Source of the DNA: Lentisphaerota bacterium
GTDB taxonomy: Bacteria; Verrucomicrobiota; Kiritimatiellia; UBA8416; JAFGIZ01
Length of the DNA stretch: 10,926 bases
Assembly (NCBI GenBank): GCA_016929365.1
Contig: JAFGIZ010000120.1
Location: 1-10,926, forward strand
Direction: 5' to 3'
A model generated the notes under the pieces. That model saw only the letters and a program-made list of their open reading frames with translations. It was not told the DNA's origin and ran no database searches. The position numbers and the translations under genes are program-made. The number at the start of each line of letters is the position of its first letter. The stretch's first letter is position 1. Positions 5,150 to 10,926 of the stretch are shown here, in pieces.

Positions 5150-6371
5150 CGCCCGCCGCCCCCCTGATGCCCTGCTTCCATCTCTCTGCCCCTATCGCGC
5201 GCGTTAAGGAGAACACCGGCAACAGCACCGACACGGTCACAAGCAGCACAAAGCCCCCGATCAGTAGAATCAGGACCGGCTCCAGCAGCGCCAGGCCCCG
5301 CGCCAGAAAACGCTCCCACGCCGCCTCGTAACGGGCCGCCGCCCGCTCCAGCAGGCGGGCCAGGTCCCCGGTGGCTTCCCCGATCCGGATCCAGCCCGGC
5401 AAGGTCACGGCGAGGGGCTCGATCCGGCTGACGGCCTCCGCCAGGGCCGCCCCCCCCTGGACCGCACGGCTCTCCGCGGCGGCGCAGCGCGCGATCCAGG
5501 CGCTGCCGGTGGCGCGGCCCGCCAGCGCCATGCCGTCCACCGGCGATACGCCGCCTCCCGTCAGGATCGCCAGCGTCCGCGCAAAACGAAAATTGGCCAG
5601 CGCCGTAAGCCCCCGCCCCAGCCACGGCAGTGCGAACAGCCGGCGTTCCAACGCATCCCGGGTTCCCACGCGGCGCCGCAGGGCCGTCTGCGCACCCCAG
5701 ACCGCCGCGGCAACCGCCGCCAGAACAGCCCAGCCCCACCGTGCCAGGAAGGCACCCGTGCGGATCATACCGGCCGTCAGCGCCGGCATGGCCGCGCCGC
5801 TGTCCGCCAACAGGGCCCGTGCCCGCGGCGCCAGCACGCCGAGCATGACCACCGCGACACAAATCCCCGCGACAACCACGATCGACGGATAAATCAGCGC
5901 CTGGCGGATCCGGGCCACCACCCGCTCCTGTTCCTCGATAAAGTCCGCCAGCCGCTCGAGCATGACGTCCACCGTGGCCGAGCGCTCGCCGGCCTCCAGC
6001 ACCGCCTGCTCAAAGGCCGTCACCGACGGCGCCCCCTCCGCCAGCGCCGTTACCAGCGGCACACCTTCCCGGATGCGGTCACGCACGCCGGCCAGTAACG
6101 CCCGGGCGCCCCCCAGCTCCGGAGAGTCGATGAGAATATCCAGGGCCCGCACCAGGGGCAGACCCGCCCGCAACAGGGCGCCCAGCTCCCGGTACACCAT
6201 GGCCCGCGTCGCCGCTCGAAACCCCGCCCGCCGGCCCGAGGCCTGCAGCCGCTCCGCCAGGATACCCCGCGCAGCCAGCGTCTCGCGGGCATCCTTTACG
6301 CCCAGGGCTTCGATCAGGCCTTTGCGCAACCGCCCGGCCCGATCGTATCCCCTGTACGTAAACGTCTTCAT
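5052..6371 (-). CDS. gspF: Type II secretion inner-membrane platform protein GspF
   Basis: This 439-residue platform protein of the T2SS has the complete family layout. The N-terminal segment MKTFTYRGYDRAGRLRKG opens a small domain (1-50). The first T2SSF domain (about 57-180) has YRELGALLRAGLPLVRALD and EAGERSATVD; the second (about 262-385) has FARTLAILTGGGVSPVDGMA and RIGEATGDLARLLE. Membrane segments lie at about 162-182, 210-230 and 363-386. It would bind the GspE ATPase and help drive the pseudopilus. Its ATG forms an ATGA overlap with the gspE stop. Family members normally end soon after the last membrane segment (…LLPVFSLTRAIG, residue ~394). This one continues for about 45 residues of Gly/Arg/Ala-rich sequence, and residues 408-439 are encoded in DNA shared with the next gene. 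The tail may be a by-product of overlap, a lost stop codon or a sequencing slip. It is distinct from the PilC paralogue at 50-1225. Confidence 0.9.
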   Translation of the reverse strand: MKTFTYRGYDRAGRLRKGLIEALGVKDARETLAARGILAERLQASGRRAGFRAATRAMVYRELGALLRAGLPLVRALDILIDSPELGGARALLAGVRDRIREGVPLVTALAEGAPSVTAFEQAVLEAGERSATVDVMLERLADFIEEQERVVARIRQALIYPSIVVVAGICVAVVMLGVLAPRARALLADSGAAMPALTAGMIRTGAFLARWGWAVLAAVAAAVWGAQTALRRRVGTRDALERRLFALPWLGRGLTALANFRFARTLAILTGGGVSPVDGMALAGRATGSAWIARCAAAESRAVQGGAALAEAVSRIEPLAVTLPGWIRIGEATGDLARLLERAAARYEAAWERFLARGLALLEPVLILLIGGFVLLVTVSVLLPVFSLTRAIGAERWKQGIRGAAGDEGGRGVAGAVRADRSGGGGVCKQFPGRVSLR

Positions 6372-7954
6372 CCCGCCGCGGCGATCACCTCGGCCAGACT
6401 CGTCTCACCGGCCAGCGCCTTGTTGACGCCCTCTCCCTGCAGACTCGTCATGCCGGCGGCCACCGCGGCCCGCTTGAGCTCCCCCGGCCCGGCCGTGCCC
6501 GTACGGATCAACTCCGTCAAGGCCGCATCCACCGACATCAGTTCGAAAAGCCCCGTCCGCCCGCTGTAGCCCTCGAGGCACGCCTCGCAGCCCGCGCCCG
6601 CCCGCCACACGGTCCGCTCCCGCACCCGCTCCGCCCGCGCGCCCAGCGCCTCGAGCTCCTGCTCCGTCGCCCGGCTCTCCCGGCGGCACCGGGCACACAG
6701 CCGGCGCACGAGGCGCTGCGCCAGCACCCCGCGCAGGCACGACGCCAGCAGGTACGGCTCCACGCCGATGTCCAGCAGGCGCAGGACCGCGCCGGGCGCG
6801 TCGTTCGTATGCAGCGTGGTCAGCACCAGGTGCCCCGTCAACGAGGCGCGTACGGCAATCTCGGCGGTCTCCGGGTCGCGCGTTTCCCCGACCAGGATAA
6901 TGTCCGGGTCCTGCCGCAGAATATGCCGCAAGCCCTCGGCAAACGTCAGACCGATTTTGGGTTTGACCTGGATCTGGCCGATGCCCCGCAACTGGTACTC
7001 GATGGGATCCTCGACGGTCAGAATGTTGCGCCGTGCGGCGTCAAGTTGCATCAATGCCGCATATAACGTCGTCGTCTTGCCCGACCCCGTCGGACCGGAA
7101 ACCGCCACGATGCCGTTCGAAACCGATGTCAGCCGGCGGAACCCCTCCAGCGTCTCCCGCGCCATGCCGAGCGCATCGAGCGGCAGCAGGGCCGAAGCCC
7201 GGTCGAGCAGCCGCAGGACAACCCGCTCGCCCTCGGCCACGGGGACGGTCGATACGCGCACGTCGATTTCGCGCTCCCCCACACGCACACGCGCCATGCC
7301 GTCCTGCGGCAGCCGTCGTTCCGCAATGTCCATCCGCGCCATCACCTTCAGCCGCGAGACCAGCGCGTCCTCCATCGCCTTAGGCGGCGACGTCTGTTCG
7401 TATAACACCCCGTCGATCCGGTAGCGCACCAGGAGGCGGTCTTCAAACGGCTCGAAATGAATATCCGACGCGCGGCGCTTCACCGCTTCGAGCAGGATCA
7501 GGTTCACCAGCTGCGTAACCGGGGCCTGCTCGGCGACCTGCAACAGGTCGTCCCCCCGCCGCACCGCCGTGGCCCGCGCCTCCGCCGTGCCCAGGTCGCG
7601 GATAAACGCGCCCGGCGAACTGTCCCGGCTGAAGTAGCAGCGCTCGATGGCTTCCAGGATCACCGCCTCCGGGGCCGCCACGGGCCGCGGATCACAGCCG
7701 ATCAGGAGAGCCAGGTCGTTCGGGCCGTCAATATCGCCCGGATCCGCACAGAGAACGCACACCTCGCCGCCCAGCCGGACCGGCAGCAGACGGTGCTCCC
7801 GCGCCCAGTCCACCGGGACCTCCGCCACCAGCGCCGGGTCCAGCATGCCGTCCTCGACCGTGAAGCGCGTTTCCAGGCCGTAACGCGCGGCGGCCTCGCG
7901 AAGACGCTCGGCCGCCTCCGCCGCCTCCGCCGTGTTGGAATCATGGGGCTTCAT
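6368..7954 (-). CDS. gspE: Type II secretion / type IV pilus assembly ATPase (GspE/PilB family)
   Basis: This 528-residue cytoplasmic hexameric ATPase would power pseudopilus or pilus assembly. The N-terminal ~110 residues resemble the GspE_N/MshEN domain (VPVDWAREHRLLPVRLGGEV). The core has SDIHFEPFEDRLLVRYRIDG at 163-182, Walker A GPTGSGKTT at 287-295, the Asp box TVEDPIEYQL at 313-322, Walker B DPDIILVGE at 349-357 with its Glu, and the His box GHLVLTTLHTND at 374-385. Two CxxC pairs (420-423 and 456-459) form the zinc-binding motif typical of GspE and PilB rather than PilT. ATGs at 7954 and 7963 are both possible, and neither has a clear Shine-Dalgarno. I chose 7954, which overlaps the gspD stop by 14 nt; reading further upstream to 8041 would need a deep overlap and adds a low-complexity Arg-rich stretch. 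The stop overlaps gspF as ATGA. The neighbours gspD and gspF support a T2SS role. Confidence 0.92.
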   Translation of the reverse strand: MKPHDSNTAEAAEAAERLREAAARYGLETRFTVEDGMLDPALVAEVPVDWAREHRLLPVRLGGEVCVLCADPGDIDGPNDLALLIGCDPRPVAAPEAVILEAIERCYFSRDSSPGAFIRDLGTAEARATAVRRGDDLLQVAEQAPVTQLVNLILLEAVKRRASDIHFEPFEDRLLVRYRIDGVLYEQTSPPKAMEDALVSRLKVMARMDIAERRLPQDGMARVRVGEREIDVRVSTVPVAEGERVVLRLLDRASALLPLDALGMARETLEGFRRLTSVSNGIVAVSGPTGSGKTTTLYAALMQLDAARRNILTVEDPIEYQLRGIGQIQVKPKIGLTFAEGLRHILRQDPDIILVGETRDPETAEIAVRASLTGHLVLTTLHTNDAPGAVLRLLDIGVEPYLLASCLRGVLAQRLVRRLCARCRRESRATEQELEALGARAERVRERTVWRAGAGCEACLEGYSGRTGLFELMSVDAALTELIRTGTAGPGELKRAAVAAGMTSLQGEGVNKALAGETSLAEVIAAAG

Positions 7955-9869
7955 CGTCCGCATCGCGCCCGAACGGGCTGAGGCCCGTCTTCCTTTGCCA
8001 TTCGCGCGCCACGGCGTCGGCGTCCTCCGGACCGGCCACAATGCGCGGCGTCACGAATATCAGCAGGTTGACCTTCTCCGAGCGGTCCGCCGTGTAGCGG
8101 AACAGCCAGCCCAGCAGCGGCAAGGACCCCAACACCGGCACCCGCCGCTCCGTCCGGTTGCTGTCTTCCCGCGTCAGGCCGGCAATCACAATCATGCGCC
8201 GGTCCGGAACGGTCACCGTGGTCGACACTTCCCGCCGTGCAATCGTAGGCGTGAATTCCGTGGCCGAAGAGCCCTGGTCAATCACCGCCTCGATGCTCGG
8301 GTTCAACTCCATCCGCACCTCGCCCCCCGGAATGATCTGGGGCGTGAGCTTCAGCTTGATACCCACTTCCATGCGCTCGATGTTCTGGATAAAATCCCGG
8401 TCGCTGCCGCTGCCCTGCACGGTGGATTTGAGGATCGGAATATCGTTCACGATGCTCACGCTCGCCTCGCGGTTGTTCTGCACCTCGAGAGACGTTTCCG
8501 AAAGCACCTTGAAACGCGCGTCTTGTTTGATCGCCTCGATGTTGATCACGCCGGGATACCCGAGCACCACGTTTCCCTCGTTGTCCACGCGCGTGCCGTG
8601 CGCCACGCCGACCGTAATGCCCCGCGGGAACAGGCCCTGCTGAATAGTCGCCATCAGGCTGTCCGTACCCCCTTCGAACAGGCTGCCCCCCTGTGCCGTG
8701 ATGTCCCCCTCTTCGCCGGGCAGGTCCACGGCCGCCATCTGGACGCCCAGGGTCAGATCGTCACCAATGCTGTGCTCCGCGATCAGCACCGCAATGTGCA
8801 CCTGTTGCTGGACACGGTCCAGTTGATCGACCAGGCGTTTGACAATCTCGAAATCGCCGGGCGAGGCGTCCACGAGCAGGGCGTTGTTGGCCGGGCTGGC
8901 CTGGATGGCGATCGCGCGCCGCTCCGCGCCCCCATCCGTTTTCTCGCCCGCGGCCTGCAGCAGCTGGCCGATGCTCTCGGCCGCTTCCTCGGCCCCCATG
9001 TACTTCAAGAAGATGGCATTGAGCCGGCCGCGGGCAGACGGGGCATCCACGTCCATCTTGGCGATAATCCCCTTGAGCATCTCGATCTGCGAGGCGGACC
9101 CCACCAGGATCAGGCTGTTTGAATGCGGCGACGCCACGACCGTCGGCGGCGCGTTCCCCTCGGCCGCCCCGCCCGACGGCAGGCGGCGGCGCAAACGCTC
9201 GCCCCGGCTTTCGACCTGCGCCACGGCGAGGTTGAGTTCCTCCGCCAGCGCATCGGCGCCCGCAAACCGGAGCGGAACCACTTCCGCGGCCCGCGCCAGA
9301 CCCGGCCGGTCGATCTCCTCGACGAGTCTTGCCACGCGCCGGATGCTGGACGCGGTATCCGTCACGATCAGGTGGTTGCTCTCCTCGATCGCGCCCACGG
9401 CCCCGGTCTTGCCGCCCCGGATGCCCGCCTCCAGCACCTGGCGCACCTCCGCCGCCGGGACGTGGTCCAGGCGGAACACCTTGGTTACCAGGCCGTCCGC
9501 CGTTACCGCTTCGTCGGGACCGACGATCGTCGCCAGCATGCTTTCGTGTGCCGGCAGCGGCACCACCCGGTGCAGTTCCCCGTCGCGCACCACGGAACAG
9601 CCGACCGACTCCAGGATCGACAGGAACAGGGGATACACCTCGTCGCGCGTGATCTTCGGCGAGACCACCGTGATCTTCCCGGTCACGCCTTCGGCCAGCG
9701 CAAACTTGCGTCCCGTCAGGTCGCCGACCAGCTTCACGAAGGTGCCGACATCCACCTGGTCGAAGCTGAAATTGATGTAACCCTCGCCGCCCCCCGCGTC
9801 CCCGGCCGCGCCGCCGCGCAGCGCGCCCCAGATCAGAACCGCCGCCAGAATGCACGCCGTCCTTTTCAC
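7941..9869 (-). CDS. gspD: General secretion pathway secretin GspD
   Basis: This 642-residue outer-membrane secretin forms the multimeric exit pore of the T2SS. An N-terminal signal peptide (about 1-23, MKRTACILAAVLIWGAL then GGAAG) has no lipobox at its end. Periplasmic domains follow in the usual order: N0 at about 31-105, N1 at 127-188, N2 at 194-275 and N3 at 283-352. The secretin barrel is at about 355-612, with LEVQNNREASVSIVNDIP at 461-478 and the signature VPVLGSLPLLGWLF at 577-590. The length is normal for GspD. About 30 polar residues after the barrel could be a pilotin-binding tail, but I see no pilotin gene. The start is a GTG at 9869 whose last bases overlap the lpxA stop (GTGA), with a G-run Shine-Dalgarno around 9878-9882. 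PilQ is less likely because AMIN domains are absent. Coupling to lpxA ties it to outer-membrane synthesis. Confidence 0.93.
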   Translation of the reverse strand: MKRTACILAAVLIWGALRGGAAGDAGGGEGYINFSFDQVDVGTFVKLVGDLTGRKFALAEGVTGKITVVSPKITRDEVYPLFLSILESVGCSVVRDGELHRVVPLPAHESMLATIVGPDEAVTADGLVTKVFRLDHVPAAEVRQVLEAGIRGGKTGAVGAIEESNHLIVTDTASSIRRVARLVEEIDRPGLARAAEVVPLRFAGADALAEELNLAVAQVESRGERLRRRLPSGGAAEGNAPPTVVASPHSNSLILVGSASQIEMLKGIIAKMDVDAPSARGRLNAIFLKYMGAEEAAESIGQLLQAAGEKTDGGAERRAIAIQASPANNALLVDASPGDFEIVKRLVDQLDRVQQQVHIAVLIAEHSIGDDLTLGVQMAAVDLPGEEGDITAQGGSLFEGGTDSLMATIQQGLFPRGITVGVAHGTRVDNEGNVVLGYPGVINIEAIKQDARFKVLSETSLEVQNNREASVSIVNDIPILKSTVQGSGSDRDFIQNIERMEVGIKLKLTPQIIPGGEVRMELNPSIEAVIDQGSSATEFTPTIARREVSTTVTVPDRRMIVIAGLTREDSNRTERRVPVLGSLPLLGWLFRYTADRSEKVNLLIFVTPRIVAGPEDADAVAREWQRKTGLSPFGRDADDEAP

Positions 9870-10639
9870 CGTGTGATCCCCCGCTCGGAACGTTCAATGA
9901 ACGATGCGAAATGCGCCTCTTCCGGGCTGAGCGGACCGCGCGCCCGGATCGCCCGCAGCGCCTCCGCCCGCGGCAACCCCTGGCGGTACACCAGCGCATA
10001 CGCCGCCTTCAGGCGACGGCGGACGTCCGCGTCCAACCCGCGCCGCTTCAAACCGACCGTGTTCAACCCGTGTACGGCGGCCGGGTTCCCCACCACCATC
10101 GTGAACGGCGGACAGTCCTGCGTGATCCGCGAGCACCCCCCGATCATGCACAGGCGACCCACGCGGCAGAATTGATGGATTGCCGTCAGCCCGCCCACGA
10201 TGGCCTGCGGCTCGATGACGATATGGCCCGCCAGCGTGGCCCCGTTGGCCATGATCACCTCGTCGCCCACGTCGCAGGCATGGGCCACGTGCGAATACGC
10301 CATGATATGGCACCGCGCGCCGACGCGCGTGACCTCGCCTTCGTCGGTACTGGCGTTCACCGTGACGTACTCCCGCAACGTCGTGCCGTCGCCGATCTCG
10401 ATGCGTGTCTCCGCGCCCCGGTACTTCAAATCCTGGGTCTGGGTGCCGAGGCAGGCAAAGGGGAATACGGTGCAGCCCCGCCCCAGCGTCAGCCGCCCGT
10501 CCAGCACGACGTGCGCGTGAATGCACGTGCCGTCCCCGATTGTGACCCGCGGCCCGACCACGCTGTACGGCCCGATCGTGACGTCCCGGCCCAGCGCGGC
10601 GCCGGCATCGACCACCGCCGTACGATGCACCTCCGTCAC
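9866..10639 (-). CDS. lpxA: UDP-N-acetylglucosamine O-acyltransferase LpxA
   Basis: LpxA is the first enzyme of lipid A synthesis. It moves a 3-hydroxyacyl chain from acyl carrier protein to the 3-OH of UDP-GlcNAc in the cytoplasm. The first ~190 residues are left-handed beta-helix hexapeptide repeats, followed by the helical C-terminal domain ending FIERSERGITR, close to the E. coli ending FFARSTRGLIR. The catalytic His is H120 (YSHVAHAC, E. coli H125), with H139 and H155 matching H144 and H160. The position equivalent to E. coli Gly173, which sets acyl chain length, is Gly (G168, IGGCSR). I chose GTG at 10639 as the start, giving 257 residues beside 262 in E. coli. It is preceded by GGAGG at 10647-10651, overlaps the fabZ stop as GTGA, and places VTEVHRTAVVDAGAALG at the N-terminus as expected. 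An ATG at 10669 would add ten residues unlike the family. Confidence 0.95.
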   Translation of the reverse strand: MTEVHRTAVVDAGAALGRDVTIGPYSVVGPRVTIGDGTCIHAHVVLDGRLTLGRGCTVFPFACLGTQTQDLKYRGAETRIEIGDGTTLREYVTVNASTDEGEVTRVGARCHIMAYSHVAHACDVGDEVIMANGATLAGHIVIEPQAIVGGLTAIHQFCRVGRLCMIGGCSRITQDCPPFTMVVGNPAAVHGLNTVGLKRRGLDADVRRRLKAAYALVYRQGLPRAEALRAIRARGPLSPEEAHFASFIERSERGITR

Positions 10640-10926
10640 GCGGTTTCCTCCGGATCGGTCACCATGCACAGCAACTCCGCCTCCGACGCCACCTCGCCGT
10701 CCACCAGGACCCGCGCCGCAAAACGGGCCGATTTGGAACGCATCTTCACAATCTTTACCTCAATGCGCATACAGTCGCCCGGACGGACCACGCGCCGGAA
10801 CTTGGCCTTGTCAATCGAGAGAAAATACGCCACCACGCCCGGCCGCTTCAGCCGCCGGATCAGAAGAAACCCGCCGGTCTGCGCCATCGCCTCGAGCTGC
10901 AGCACGCCCGGCATGATCGGCTCGCC
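10636..10926 (-). CDS. fabZ: 3-hydroxyacyl-ACP dehydratase FabZ domain (partial, 5' part beyond the window)
   Basis: The 96 residues seen start inside the protein (GEPIMPGVLQLEAMAQTGGF) and run to a TGA at 10636-10638. FabZ dehydrates 3-hydroxyacyl-ACP in fatty acid synthesis and belongs to the hot-dog fold family. The segment PGVLQLEAMAQ carries the conserved active-site Glu; the catalytic His in the preceding HFPG motif lies outside the window. The later part (FLSIDKAKFRRVVRPGDCMRIEV) is typical of FabZ. It may be a free FabZ or the C-terminal half of an LpxC-FabZ fusion, which is common next to lpxA in Bacteroidota and PVC bacteria; the window edge prevents a decision. It overlaps lpxA by four bases. 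Confidence 0.92.
   Translation of the reverse strand, partial: GEPIMPGVLQLEAMAQTGGFLLIRRLKRPGVVAYFLSIDKAKFRRVVRPGDCMRIEVKIVKMRSKSARFAARVLVDGEVASEAELLCMVTDPEETA
10647..10651 (-). promoter_or_regulatory. Shine-Dalgarno deciding the lpxA start
   Basis: GGAGG (minus strand) lies seven bases before the GTG at 10639. It supports this GTG over the in-frame ATG at 10669 and lies inside the fabZ coding region, consistent with translational coupling. Confidence 0.75.

Noticed and set aside
7955..8041. Upstream gspE start at 8041 adding 29 residues
   Set aside because: It would overlap gspD by about 100 nt and add an Arg-rich stretch unlike GspE N-termini; the ATGs at 7954 or 7963 fit the operon's short-overlap pattern better.
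8761..9999. 412-residue minus-strand open frame overlapping gspD and lpxA in another frame
   Set aside because: Gly/Arg-rich composition with no domain; the overlapping frames encode clear GspD and LpxA.
7932..10175. Long plus-strand open frames (about 396, 350 and 313 residues) opposite gspD and lpxA
   Set aside because: They are Arg/His/Pro-rich shadows of the true minus-strand genes, without ribosome binding sites or domains.

Overview
This GC-rich window (about two thirds G+C by eye) carries a type IV filament / type II secretion region joined to lipid A synthesis genes. The host is a Gram-negative-type (diderm) bacterium, because it encodes LpxA and an outer-membrane secretin. The prepilin (N-terminus MKKTGFTLVEIMIVVAIIGL, a run of LRQIDAGKEQ, and a C-terminal CPAGG...NPTC loop) resembles pilins I associate with the PVC group, especially Kiritimatiellota/Verrucomicrobiota. 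That assignment is an inference from family resemblance, not a search result.

Left part, plus strand (1-3426). The last codons of an unidentified gene are followed by a PilC-type inner-membrane platform protein with an unusual Arg/Pro/Gly-rich N-terminus. Next comes an NtrC/PilR-type sigma-54-dependent response regulator with all expected motifs. A 404-base non-coding stretch follows, more AT-rich than its surroundings. It holds a close match to a -24/-12 sigma-54 promoter, phased short repeats upstream of it, several inverted repeats and a strong Shine-Dalgarno site. It leads into a 112-residue type IV prepilin gene. The simplest reading is a PilR-like activator driving the pilin gene just downstream.

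Junction (3427-3494). The pilin gene converges with a minus-strand operon. A 10-bp perfect GC hairpin with a T tract forms a clear rho-independent terminator for the pilin transcript. It lies inside the last codons of the opposing gene.

Right part, minus strand (10926 down to 3452). The transcription order is fabZ (cut by the window edge), lpxA, gspD-like secretin, gspE-like ATPase, gspF-like platform protein, and a TMTC-like multispanning TPR protein (putative GT-C glycosyltransferase). Every junction overlaps: GTGA, GTGA, about 14 nt, ATGA and 98 nt. The six genes therefore look like one translationally coupled operon.

Together the window encodes outer-membrane lipid synthesis (FabZ, LpxA), an outer-membrane pore (GspD), its ATPase and platform (GspE, GspF), a second platform (PilC), a filament subunit, its likely transcriptional activator and a candidate glycosyltransferase. 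No GspC/L/M, prepilin peptidase or GspH-K-type minor pseudopilin is encoded here. The individual families are all known. What is distinctive is their arrangement: lipid A genes fused to a secretin operon, a glycosyltransferase at its end, and a sigma-54 pilin unit converging on it. I see no RNA genes, CRISPR arrays or intact mobile elements.
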